Origin: Lachnospiraceae bacterium
GTDB lineage: Bacteria > Bacillota > Clostridia > Lachnospirales > Lachnospiraceae
Direction of reading: 5' to 3'
NCBI GenBank assembly: GCA_017521605.1
Contig: JAFXCD010000005.1
Coordinates: 58,876 to 122,875 of the forward strand
Length of the DNA stretch: 64,000 nt
The translations under genes were made by a program, and so were the position numbers. Positions within the stretch are counted from its first letter, which is position 1. Every line of letters begins with the position of its first letter. The notes beneath the pieces are model-generated. The model was not told where the DNA came from. It ran no database searches and worked only from the letters and a program-made list of their open reading frames with translations. Of this stretch, positions 36,669-45,197 are shown in pieces.

Positions 36669-37846
36669 TGTGGAAAGTAGAAACAATGGTAGAACAAAAG
36701 GAAAGGAGGGTATGGTCGAAAAAGGGTAAGACCATACGAGAAATGATGAAGATTTCAGATGATGACAAGATTTATGAACTGTTGGATAAATGGCATGATG
36801 ATGACGAATATGACAATATTTTAAATGCCATTTTTGAGATTCCCAGAGAGAGTTGGAGTATCAAATTATGGTTTCGCGTAATTAGTGCTTATAATAATAA
36901 AGAGGAGTTTTCGGAAGCTATAGATGAATTAGAACAATTAAGGCCAAACTGTGTTTTGAAGGAAGATGTTGCGAAATGGTATTACATGTATGCATATATT
37001 TTTTATGCCAGGGATCAATATGTAGTAGCCAAATTTTTGCTGGATAGAGGATTGGAGTATGACTCGGAGCATGAAAGTTGTATCAGCTTAAAGGAAGAGT
37101 GTGAGGAGTACATTGCAAAAAAAATCAAGTTGATAAGAGAAATGCTGGAATATTTAGACGAAATCGGTGAGAATATTCAGAATGAACTGAAGGAAAAGGA
37201 TGAATTGAGGGATTGTGAGGGTGTTGAATTCTGGGCCCTATTAAGTTTCCCGGTTGCATTTTGGAAGGTCCCCGGCGTCTCCCATTGCATGGGTAGGAAT
37301 ACTTTTTACAAATGCTCCTCAGAAGAAGAAAAAGAGCAGTTGCGGGAGTATTTACAAGAACGTTACAATATTACAGATTTTGAGAGTACAAAGAAGGTTC
37401 TTTCTTCTTTTCATAATGGACAGGACTACATGGATTTTGTTTCTTTCTGGAATGGAGAAGGATTTGATATTAATCAATTGAATGAAATCAATCGAGCACA
37501 CTTTGAAGCATGTATGTTTTTCGGAGAGGTAATCCGGGATTATGTAACAGATAAAGGAATCTTTGCAGCAGATATTGTTGATATGATGATGATATTACGA
37601 TTGACATTTGCATGTGACCTTATTTCAAATTATGAGTATTGTCAAACAGCCTTACAATTGGCTGATTTGGCGCAGGAGTATTACCATTCATGGAAAGAAT
37701 ACGCCATGGCATATTTTTGTGGAGGTACATATGCAGTGTATCGTGGTGAGCTTACTAATCTGAAAGAAACCTGTGATTTTCTTATAAGCATGGTTAAGAT
37801 AGTGAAGCATCTGGATTATTGGTATTATAATTGGGAAAGTGAATAG
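36668..37846 (+). CDS. TPR-like protein with possible DUF1266 C-terminal domain
   Basis: About 392 residues from the coupled ATG at 36668 (another in-frame ATG is at 36686). The N-terminal half is helical with TPR-like repeats (WFRVISAYNNKEEFSEAIDELEQL, then YARDQYVVAKFLLDRGLEYD). The C-terminal half (about 290-390) contains ILRLTFACDLISNYEYC and WKEYAMAYFCGGTYAVYRG, which resembles DUF1266 proteins found in many bacteria and near polymorphic toxin loci. No membrane segment or signal peptide. Cytoplasmic; role unknown. Confidence 0.6.
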   Translation: MWKVETMVEQKERRVWSKKGKTIREMMKISDDDKIYELLDKWHDDDEYDNILNAIFEIPRESWSIKLWFRVISAYNNKEEFSEAIDELEQLRPNCVLKEDVAKWYYMYAYIFYARDQYVVAKFLLDRGLEYDSEHESCISLKEECEEYIAKKIKLIREMLEYLDEIGENIQNELKEKDELRDCEGVEFWALLSFPVAFWKVPGVSHCMGRNTFYKCSSEEEKEQLREYLQERYNITDFESTKKVLSSFHNGQDYMDFVSFWNGEGFDINQLNEINRAHFEACMFFGEVIRDYVTDKGIFAADIVDMMMILRLTFACDLISNYEYCQTALQLADLAQEYYHSWKEYAMAYFCGGTYAVYRGELTNLKETCDFLISMVKIVKHLDYWYYNWESE

Positions 37847-37872
37847 ATGTAACATCTGAATAGCAGAATGAC

Positions 37873-37901
37873 TTGACAAACAAGGTCGAATGCGTTAGAC
37901 T
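37873..37901 (+). promoter_or_regulatory. Promoter of the BlaI/M56 pair
   Basis: TTGACA (-35) and TAGACT (-10) with 17 bases between them, about 75 bases before the blaI-like start. The -10 lies in TTAGACTAA, a 9-base palindrome. Confidence 0.6.
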
Positions 37902-37932
37902 AATACAAAAAAGGTTTAATGCATTCGACCTT
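37882..37932. promoter_or_regulatory. Candidate operator: perfect 12-bp inverted repeat across the promoter
   Basis: AAGGTCGAATGC at 37882 and its exact reverse complement at 37921 flank the -10 region, with TTAGACTAA in the middle. BlaI-type repressors bind dyads in their own promoter, though the classical core is TACA/TGTA, so this is a variant if it is their site. It could also form a long hairpin in the transcript. Confidence 0.45.
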
Positions 37933-37974
37933 TTGCGTAAAAAGTAGTTTTAGTATGAAACGAGGTATGGTTTT

Positions 37975-38334
37975 ATGGAAATACCAAAAGTATTTGAAAG
38001 TGAATATCGCTTTTGTTTGATTCTCTGGGAACACGAGCCGGTGAAGAGTACAGAGCTTGTAAAGCTTTGTCAGGAGGAGCTTGGTTGGAAAAAGGCAACT
38101 ACATATACAGTAATCAAGCGCCTTGCAGAGAGGGGTGTGCTGAAAAGCGAGGATGCTGTGGTGACTTCTTTAGTTTCCAAGGAGCAGGTACAGGCAGCAG
38201 AAATCGATGAGTTGGTGGAGAAAACCTTTGAGGGATCCTTGCCGGCGTTTATTGCTGCCTTTAGTAAGCATAAGAAACTATCGGCCAAAGAGGTAGAGGA
38301 GCTACGAAACTTGATTGACAGCTATGAAGAATAG
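37975..38334 (+). CDS. BlaI/MecI/CopY-family transcriptional repressor
   Basis: A 119-residue winged-helix repressor: VFESEYRFCLILWEHEPVKS at the start, recognition helix region WKKATTYTVIKRLAERG, and a C-terminal dimerisation helix. BlaI proteins repress their own operon and are cut by a BlaR1-type membrane protease on signal. The next gene, 15 bases downstream, is such a protease. A 12-bp inverted repeat overlaps the promoter and is the probable operator. Confidence 0.9.
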   Translation: MEIPKVFESEYRFCLILWEHEPVKSTELVKLCQEELGWKKATTYTVIKRLAERGVLKSEDAVVTSLVSKEQVQAAEIDELVEKTFEGSLPAFIAAFSKHKKLSAKEVEELRNLIDSYEE

Positions 38335-38349
38335 GGAAGGGAGGCAACT

Positions 38350-40545
38350 ATGGAAGGAGTCTTTCTGTATGTTTTTGATAGGAGTATCACTGTCTCTTGG
38401 TTGATTCTTGCAGTGGTTTTCGTGAGATTTTTGTTAAAGAAGGCACCAAAATGGATTCGTGGTATTTTGTGGGGCATGGTGGCCCTGCGATTGGTATTTC
38501 CTTTTTCTATGGAAAGTGAATTCAGTCTGTTGCCGGATAGGGGGACTATAGAGAGGGCATCTACAGAAATAGTAGACAGCGCCACTATCCCAATAAATCA
38601 GAATGTCATGATGAGCGAAGAACATAGTACAGTGACTACGGTGGGAAGCGCGGATACGCATATGGTCAGAGATAAAATGACCATGACCCAAGGAACCAAT
38701 GCCTTAAGCGTAGTGACGATTCTTTGGTTAGTAGGCGTAGGTTTGCTTCTCTTATATTGTATACTATCCTTTTGGAATCTGCGAAGGCGAGTGGCAGACG
38801 CAGTGATTTATCGCAAAGAGAAACCGTCTATATATCAGAGCGAAAAGGTGGATTCCCCCTTTGTATTGGGGCTCATAAAGCCATCCATTTATCTACCATA
38901 TGGAATGGGAGAAGTGGATAGGGAGTGTGTGGTTGCCCACGAAGAGGCACACATTTCCAGAGGGGATCATCTTTTTAAACCCATAGGCTTCCTGATTTTG
39001 GCAGTGTATTGGTTCCATCCCTTGGTCTGGCTGGCGTATATCTTGCTATGTCGGGATATTGAGCTTGCCTGTGATGAAAAGGTTATAAGTGGGATGAGTG
39101 TGACAGATAAGAAAATCTATACCAAGGCATTACTTAAATGCAGTGGGCCTCAGCGTATGATTTCCGCCTGTCCCCTGGCGTTTGGGGAAGTGGGCGTGAA
39201 AAAGCGTATTACAAATGTTTTAAACTATAAGAAACCTGCTTTTTGCCTCATCCTCCTATCCATACTGGTTTGTGTGGTGGTGGGCGTGTGCTTCCTGACA
39301 GAGCCCAAGGAAACGGTGGAAAATACGCAGGTAGACTCACGTAGTCAGCAGGAAGAATTGAATTCTTTAGAGGAAACGAAGAGAGAAGAAGTTTCGGCAG
39401 ATACGAAGGATAAAGAGTCTATTAGCACGGAAGAAAGAGGTGAGAAGTCGGAGAAAGTATTGACCACACCCCCCACTATGTATCTGCAGAATGTACTTTC
39501 AAGCTATTGGAATGAGTTCCCGGTAGATAGCAGTACCTATGGATGGAGCTATAGGGATGAAAAGGGAGATGTGTTATGCATAGATGCTGTCGCAAAGCAT
39601 GGAGTTAGCGGCGAGGTGAAAGGAAAAGAATGGTTACAGGTACATGAATACGGAAATCATGATGCCTGGTATGGGGCGCGTTTTGAGGTGTGGCCTGACA
39701 GTATGCATATACGGGAGTATGATTTGCTGGATATGGGAGATGCGAATCCGGAGCTTTTGGCGGAATCAGACAATGATTTTGTAGATTTGTTGGAACTAAA
39801 GCCCCGCCGTATGTATGAAATTACAGCTACCTGGCAGGAGAGTAGATTGGAGGAACGTGGTTACAGCGGAACTGCGGTTTATGTCTTTGCGACAGATAAC
39901 TATGCGATAAGCGGTACGGAGTTGCAGGGTGAAGCCGGACCGGTATTGATAGAAGCAGCCATTAAAGAAACCATGGTGGATACGAAGGATAGGATATGTA
40001 TCACTTCAAGGACGGATGGATTCCCGGGGGCGTTTATTCTAATAGTACCGGAAGCAGTATATGATAAAACTGTGCTACATGGTGGTCAGAGTATTACAGT
40101 GTCCATGAAGGATACAGGAGAAATGGAAAGTCATATGCATGTATACGAAGCAATTTATTTACGGCCGGTGTTTAAGGAAGTGAACACTTTTGAAGAAGTG
40201 GATTTGGTATTTGAGAACTGCTCTGAAATTGGAGGGGAGTTGAAATTTATGAATCTTTCCCACAAAAATTTATTATATGGTGAATGGTTTGATGTGCAAC
40301 GCAAGGTAGATGATGAATGGTATAGTTTGGCATATATAACTGAAAATGTTGCATTTAATGAAATTGCTTATAATATGCCGGCAGGGGAGACTTCGACCAA
40401 ATCCATTTCCTGGGAATGGATGTATGGTAAACTGTCCGATGGAAAGTATAGAATTGTGACGGAGGTGATTGATTGTCAAAAACAGGGTGATTCTGTGAGA
40501 TATTATTTGACAGAAGAGTTTGAGATAAAGCAATCAGTGAAGTAA
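38350..40545 (+). CDS. M56-family BlaR1/MecR1-like membrane metalloprotease with non-PBP sensor region
   Basis: A 731-residue protein with four N-terminal membrane helices and the zinc-protease motif VVAHEEAHISRGD near residue 200, then DIELACDEKV. Antirepressor proteases of this family cut BlaI. Here the external part (about 330-731) lacks the SxxK/SxN/KTG motifs of a penicillin-binding sensor. It ends in an Ig-like stretch (EEVDLVFENCSEIGG and KVDDEWYSLAY), so the signal is probably not a beta-lactam. It forms an operon with the repressor and ends before a strong terminator. Confidence 0.87.
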   Translation: MEGVFLYVFDRSITVSWLILAVVFVRFLLKKAPKWIRGILWGMVALRLVFPFSMESEFSLLPDRGTIERASTEIVDSATIPINQNVMMSEEHSTVTTVGSADTHMVRDKMTMTQGTNALSVVTILWLVGVGLLLLYCILSFWNLRRRVADAVIYRKEKPSIYQSEKVDSPFVLGLIKPSIYLPYGMGEVDRECVVAHEEAHISRGDHLFKPIGFLILAVYWFHPLVWLAYILLCRDIELACDEKVISGMSVTDKKIYTKALLKCSGPQRMISACPLAFGEVGVKKRITNVLNYKKPAFCLILLSILVCVVVGVCFLTEPKETVENTQVDSRSQQEELNSLEETKREEVSADTKDKESISTEERGEKSEKVLTTPPTMYLQNVLSSYWNEFPVDSSTYGWSYRDEKGDVLCIDAVAKHGVSGEVKGKEWLQVHEYGNHDAWYGARFEVWPDSMHIREYDLLDMGDANPELLAESDNDFVDLLELKPRRMYEITATWQESRLEERGYSGTAVYVFATDNYAISGTELQGEAGPVLIEAAIKETMVDTKDRICITSRTDGFPGAFILIVPEAVYDKTVLHGGQSITVSMKDTGEMESHMHVYEAIYLRPVFKEVNTFEEVDLVFENCSEIGGELKFMNLSHKNLLYGEWFDVQRKVDDEWYSLAYITENVAFNEIAYNMPAGETSTKSISWEWMYGKLSDGKYRIVTEVIDCQKQGDSVRYYLTEEFEIKQSVK

Positions 40546-40548
40546 AAC

Positions 40549-40596
40549 AAGGAGCCGGCGATGGTCAATAAAAGGTTATCGCCGTCTCCTTTTATA
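40549..40596. terminator. Bidirectional terminator between convergent genes
   Basis: AAGGAGCCGGCGAT pairs with ATCGCCGTCTCCTT (one mismatch) around a 15-base loop, with T-rich sequence after it on the plus strand. It lies between the M56 gene and the minus-strand reductase. Confidence 0.8.
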
Positions 40597-40604
40597 TGTA
40601 TTTA

Positions 40605-41153
40605 TTAGACTAATTGCTTACCGGCTTCATAAGCTTTGTCCAATAATTCCTGAGGAATGGTATAATCCGGGACGGTGTTTCCGTAGAGAAGGAAATGCTC
40701 TATCACATCCCAACCACATAATTTGAAGAAATTGTGGGTGGACTCTATAGCACCGGTAAACAGAGTGTTGTCCGGATTAGCCTGGGCAAATACAGTGACT
40801 ACTTTTTTGCCGGGGAAGCGGGGCTGAAATTTGTCTCCTACCATAGGGTATAAACGGTCTAATAATATTTTCCCTTGCCCGCTGACGGCACCGAAATAAA
40901 TGGGGAATCCGGCTATGATACCGGTAGCGGTTTTGATATCCTCATACATAGGTTGCAGGAGGTCCATGGTGGCACAGCCCTCGTATCCACGACAGGCGAA
41001 GCAACCCTGACAACCTTTCACACCTTCTTCATTTAAATCATAGGTTATAATCTCGGCACCGACCGATTTGGCACCTTCTAAAATTCGTTCCATCAGTTTG
41101 GCAGTATACCCATTCTTTCGGGGACTGCAATAAAATGCGATTACCTTGCTCAT
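40605..41153 (-). CDS. Flavodoxin-like NAD(P)H-dependent FMN reductase / iron-sulfur flavoprotein family
   Basis: A 182-residue flavodoxin-fold protein. The FMN phosphate loop is CSPRKNGYTAKL near residue 9, and GFPIYFGAVSGQ near 82 is the second flavin loop. A Cys cluster (GCQGCFACRGYEGC, about 47-60) fits the NADPH-dependent FMN reductases with CxxC of anaerobes; a full 4Fe-4S set as in iron-sulfur flavoprotein is possible. It should transfer electrons to quinones or other acceptors in the cytoplasm. It has its own minus-strand promoter. Confidence 0.85.
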   Translation of the reverse strand: MSKVIAFYCSPRKNGYTAKLMERILEGAKSVGAEIITYDLNEEGVKGCQGCFACRGYEGCATMDLLQPMYEDIKTATGIIAGFPIYFGAVSGQGKILLDRLYPMVGDKFQPRFPGKKVVTVFAQANPDNTLFTGAIESTHNFFKLCGWDVIEHFLLYGNTVPDYTIPQELLDKAYEAGKQLV

Positions 41154-41193
41154 GAAAAATCCTCCCTTTACATTGAAATTTATAGATGAATTT

Positions 41194-41222
41194 ATTATAC
41201 TATACTGGAAATGCGCTGTAAA
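41194..41222 (-). promoter_or_regulatory. Promoter of the flavodoxin-like reductase
   Basis: On the minus strand TTTACA (-35) and a perfect TATAAT (-10) are 17 bases apart, about 40 bases before the start codon. GGGAGG lies in front of the ATG. Confidence 0.7.
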
Positions 41223-41336
41223 TCAGTGTGTTACCGATATGGAAACATGGAAAAGACAGGTGGTGCTTTCCAAGTTGTGGTGCGAATGCTACCATGAGGT
41301 TGCTGCAGCAGTAAACAACAGGAAAGGAAAATGATT

Positions 41337-42153
41337 ATGGCAGAATTTGGAGAAAATTTAAAAAGAGTAAGAGAGGAAAAGGGGATTACCCAACAGACAT
41401 TGGCAGAACATTTGTATGTGACCAGACAGACCGTATCCAGATGGGAGGGAGGTTCCCGTTATCCGGATCTGATGACAGCTAAGAAAATGGCTCAATTCTT
41501 GGAGGTATCATTGGATGATTTATTATCAGACGATGATATGAAGCTTTATGCACAGAAAAGTGCCATATTGGAATCGCCGGTGGCAAAACGCTTGCAAACC
41601 ATTATATTAACCTTGGCATTTATGTGTTCACTGGTAGTATCCATTACCTATTTAAGTGATCAAATTATACAGGATGGATTGATACGATACAGTTATAGTG
41701 AAACTTTTAAATGTGTTTTGCTAACGATTGTACTGGGATTTGCTATATATGCGGCACTTTTTGACAAGTTGACTGCGAAGATAACATTAGTAATATCTGC
41801 ACTATATTTTGGTATGGCTATAGTGACCGGTATACGTGCATTGTTTAGTGGTACAGCCCCATGGTGGCTATTAGGCGCTTTAGTGCTGAATGTGGTGTTA
41901 TTGGTTGTTTCTGTGCGATTTTTCGGTAGCAAAAAGAATCTCAGCCCGATTCCGGTATATGTTTTAACGGCGGTTTACGGATTGTCCGGTATTGTCAGTT
42001 TCTTTGCAGGATTTACCGCGGAGATTCCGGGTGAAGATATACAGAGATGTATTTAAGACAAATCTATTTTCTTTATTACAGAATCTTTTAGTGCTTGGAT
42101 TACTGGCAGTAATGGCGCAGGCGCTGAACAGGAAAAGGAAATTGGCACTATAA
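41337..42153 (+). pseudogene. XRE-family regulator with membrane C-terminus, frameshifted near its end
   Basis: The frame from 41337 encodes an N-terminal HTH (LKRVREEKGITQQTLAEHL, then VSRWEGGSRYPDL) and at least four membrane helices, the plan of many clostridial membrane-bound XRE regulators. It stops at 42056 after GEDIQRCI. A one-base shift near 42036-42045 opens a frame that continues to 42153 with YRDVFKTNLFSLLQNLLVLG and a last helix ending NRKRKLAL, the expected family ending. So the gene is either frameshifted or the sequence has one wrong base. The intact part alone would still give a 239-residue protein. ATG 41337 has AAAGGAAA upstream. Confidence 0.72.
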
Positions 42154-42315
42154 GACAGAGAAGCGATATGATGGCTTAATTGTGAAAATTTTATATATTT
42201 CTTCAGAAACAGTAGCCAAAAGAACAGATTTGTGGGATAATGGGTATGGTTCTTTTAAGAGTCAATACGGTAGCTCCGGTCTGACCGGAAGCTTCATTGA
42301 AACAGGAGAAGGAAA

Positions 42316-43632
42316 ATGGGTTTATTTGATAAGTTTAAAAAGAAAAGTGTAGAAGAATCAGAGCAGACAGTTCCGGTAGAGGATATGAGAGCCGAAGAGA
42401 CTGAAGCTGTAGAAGGAGTGACTGAAGAAGCAAAAGAAGAGGTGGCTACAGAAGAAGTTACAGAAACTACAGAGATGAAAGCGGAAAGGGAAGAAGCAGA
42501 GGAAACTGCTAATGCTTCAGATGAAGAAGACAGACGCTTTACATTACTTGTGGAAAAGGCCTATCAGCTTGAGGATGAAAATGGTGTGGTAGTTGTAGGC
42601 AATCTTCATGGTAAGATTAAGAAGGGTGACAAGATTTATGTATTGTTCCCCAATAATCGTATGCTGATTTCATCAGCAGAGGAAATCGAAGTGGGGCCGG
42701 GACGCAGAGTGACAGAAGCAGAAGATGATGTGGTGGCAATACAGATTTTTGAAATAAAGACAAAAGAGCAGATGCCTCCATTTACCATTATCACCAATAT
42801 TGTACCCTCTCCTGATGCAAAGGAAGGAAAAGAGTTGGAGAATCCTTTATTATTGGGTATGTCCATGGAGTATCCCAAATATGGACAGGATATAACTTAC
42901 AATAATTTATTGATTTACATATTGTGCCATACCAGATATGTGGTTCCGGCCAAGATGAATATGGATAATGCAGCACCGGGAAAAAGACCTATGATTCAGT
43001 TTCCTTCTTTGGCAGACCCCAATAAGAGTGGAAGCTATTCTTTACCGGTATTTACGGATTGGAATGCTTTAAGCAGGTGGGATGAGGTATTTGATGAGAA
43101 ACATCCTACACAATCAGTGGTTATGCCTTTTCAGGATGCAGTTTCCGTATGTAAGGGCAGGGGTATAGTAATTAATCCTTTTGGTCCCATGGTTATATCC
43201 CTGAGTGAAGAGAATATAAATCAGATTGTAAATATGGAAAACTATAAAAGGGAATTTGGTAGCGGTGAAGAAACTCAGAAGCCTGTGCAACAGGAAGTAA
43301 AACGGCAGAATCAACCTCAGATGATGCTGGGAATTCCCAAGGATGACCAACCGGAGGTAAAGGCTGTAAAGGAAGCCATTATAGCATATGCAAAGCAGGA
43401 TACAGATATCAAACGTATTGACTTGTTGCTTAAAGTAGATTTGCAGCAGAGAAAATCCTTTGTATGTATAGTGGATTGTCCTGAAAATCAGACTGCCAGA
43501 ATCGGTGCCGCAATTCAAAATGTGGTTCGTCCTCAGTTAAAAGAGGTTGATGATATTGATTTCTTTTTATATGGTTCTGCCAAGTTTGTAAATGATATGG
43601 TGACAGAGCAGTCTGTTATTTATCAGAAATAA
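42316..43632 (+). CDS. SseB-family protein with acidic N-terminus and EF-Tu domain-2-like region
   Basis: A 438-residue cytoplasmic protein. Residues 1-70 are a highly acidic, Lys-rich low-complexity stretch. Residues 75-160 resemble the beta barrel of translation-factor domain 2 (VEKAYQLEDENGVVVVGNL, then IKKGDKIYVLFP). Residues 200-305 match the SseB N-terminal pattern (ARYVVPAKM-like, LPVFTDWNALSRW, GIVINPFG), and the C-terminal 120 residues match the SseB_C domain. SseB-type proteins are of unclear biochemical role and also occur near secretion systems. GGAGAAGG precedes the ATG. Confidence 0.75.
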   Translation: MGLFDKFKKKSVEESEQTVPVEDMRAEETEAVEGVTEEAKEEVATEEVTETTEMKAEREEAEETANASDEEDRRFTLLVEKAYQLEDENGVVVVGNLHGKIKKGDKIYVLFPNNRMLISSAEEIEVGPGRRVTEAEDDVVAIQIFEIKTKEQMPPFTIITNIVPSPDAKEGKELENPLLLGMSMEYPKYGQDITYNNLLIYILCHTRYVVPAKMNMDNAAPGKRPMIQFPSLADPNKSGSYSLPVFTDWNALSRWDEVFDEKHPTQSVVMPFQDAVSVCKGRGIVINPFGPMVISLSEENINQIVNMENYKREFGSGEETQKPVQQEVKRQNQPQMMLGIPKDDQPEVKAVKEAIIAYAKQDTDIKRIDLLLKVDLQQRKSFVCIVDCPENQTARIGAAIQNVVRPQLKEVDDIDFFLYGSAKFVNDMVTEQSVIYQK

Positions 43633-43642
43633 GAAAAACGGA

Positions 43643-43680
43643 AAGGTTGTGGCGTTAGAGAATAATGCTACAACTTTTTG
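43643..43680 (+). terminator. Rho-independent terminator after the SseB-like gene
   Basis: AAGGTTGTGGC pairs with GCTACAACTTT (two G-U pairs) around a 13-base loop and is followed by a T run. Confidence 0.75.
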
Positions 43681-43713
43681 TGTAGAAAAATATAGGATGT
43701 ACCGGGAGGAATT

Positions 43714-45108
43714 ATGAAGAAAAGAGTATTGGGAATAGTTGGGGGAGTTTTACTGTTAACCGGAATAATACTTATTATTTGTCTTTATCCCCATATATCA
43801 GAGATAAAGAAGGATTTTGATAGATTGAAAACCGAACAGTACGATACATTGGTAATGTCCATGTATCCCATTGATTATTATAAAGAAAGCGACTATATGC
43901 ATTACAGAGGAATGGATGCTGTGCAAATGTCATATACCATTCCCAATGACAGTATACTGTGTTGGTATTTAAATAGAGCGAAAAAATCCGGTAATTATGT
44001 AGAAAGAGTGTATATGGGAATAGACCCGGAGCGTGTAAACAAAGAGGATATTGTAAAAATGATACAGGAAAATCCGGATATCTTTTTTGAGATTACCATA
44101 TCTTATCCTCAGATTGATTATTGGACACAGATGAGTGAAAAAAAGTTTGGAAAAGTAATAAATACATATAGAACAACACAAGAAGCATTATTGGCTTTGG
44201 AAAATGCAGATTTGTATTCCTTTGGCACAGAAGAATGGCTTATTGCAAATAAAAAGAATTTTGAAGATGAGCTGAATACCAATGAAGCTGTTTCAGAGTT
44301 TTTGATGTGTAATATGGATATTCTTCATCCATATGGTATTAGTTATGAAAATCTGGATGCTAAATTTGCGGACTATCGTTATTTGTATGAAAAATACTGC
44401 AGTCTGGAACCCTATTCGGACGCAACCGGTATGGAGATTATTTTTTTCGGAGACAGTATTATAGGTAATTATACAGATAGTTTATCAGTACCGGAGGTTG
44501 TATCAGCACTTACCGGTGCAGAGGTGTATAATTTGGGCTTTGGTGGAAGATCGGCTGCTTTATATGATACTACGGAGATTGCATTTTCGCAGGTAGTGGA
44601 TGCATTTTTAGAAAAAGACTTATCATTTCTTCCTGTTGAAAGTCAGGTATATGCAGGTGTGAAAGACTATAGTGAAAATGGTCGTCAGGAAGCAAGGAAG
44701 ATGTTTGTGGTAAACTATGGTCTGAATGATTATTTTAATGGAGCGCCTCTTAAATCGAAAGATGAATATGATATATGTAGTTATGCCGGCTCTATGAGGT
44801 CTGCAGTGAAAAAATTGCAAGAGGCATATCCTGAAGCGCAGATTTTGTTATTAACCCCTCATTTTAGTAGAGAATATAATTTCGGACGGGATATACGTGG
44901 GGAACAGGGTGGAAATATGGAGGATTATGCCAATGTAGTAATAGAATTGGCAAAAGAGTTAAATGTGGATGTTTTGGATAATTTTCATGAATTCCCTGTA
45001 ACAGAGCTGAATTGGAGAGAATTTCAACCGGATGGAACACATTTGAATGAAAAAGGTAGATTTCTATTGGGGGAAACCATAGCACGAAGGATAAAGGAGC
45101 GTAAATAA
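43714..45108 (+). CDS. Membrane-anchored SGNH/GDSL-type hydrolase
   Basis: A 464-residue protein with an N-terminal membrane anchor (residues 5-25). The C-terminal half carries the SGNH blocks in order: IIFFGDSII with Ser248, NLGFGGRSA, NYGLND, and DGTHLN with Asp440 and His443, so an active esterase or O-acetyl hydrolase is likely outside the cell. The first 220 residues are unassigned. The target could be acetylated glycans or wall polymers, but nothing in the sequence fixes it. GGGAGG precedes the ATG. Confidence 0.82.
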   Translation: MKKRVLGIVGGVLLLTGIILIICLYPHISEIKKDFDRLKTEQYDTLVMSMYPIDYYKESDYMHYRGMDAVQMSYTIPNDSILCWYLNRAKKSGNYVERVYMGIDPERVNKEDIVKMIQENPDIFFEITISYPQIDYWTQMSEKKFGKVINTYRTTQEALLALENADLYSFGTEEWLIANKKNFEDELNTNEAVSEFLMCNMDILHPYGISYENLDAKFADYRYLYEKYCSLEPYSDATGMEIIFFGDSIIGNYTDSLSVPEVVSALTGAEVYNLGFGGRSAALYDTTEIAFSQVVDAFLEKDLSFLPVESQVYAGVKDYSENGRQEARKMFVVNYGLNDYFNGAPLKSKDEYDICSYAGSMRSAVKKLQEAYPEAQILLLTPHFSREYNFGRDIRGEQGGNMEDYANVVIELAKELNVDVLDNFHEFPVTELNWREFQPDGTHLNEKGRFLLGETIARRIKERK

Positions 45109-45197
45109 TAAAACTATGTGGCTTCGAGCCGGTTGAATAGGCATGGGGCTAATGCGGAAGCAAGGCATAATGCCTTTTGGAATGGAGATGATTTTAA

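Noticed and set aside
41146-41334. 62-codon frame upstream of the XRE regulator
   Set aside because: It begins within the divergent gene, crosses that gene's promoter and has no ribosome site. A 31-codon piece from 41240 remains possible but unsupported.
45164-45180. Terminator before the MATE gene (AAGGCAT/ATGCCTT then TTTT)
   Set aside because: The stem is short with almost no loop and lies close to the start of the next gene; too weak to list as a terminator.
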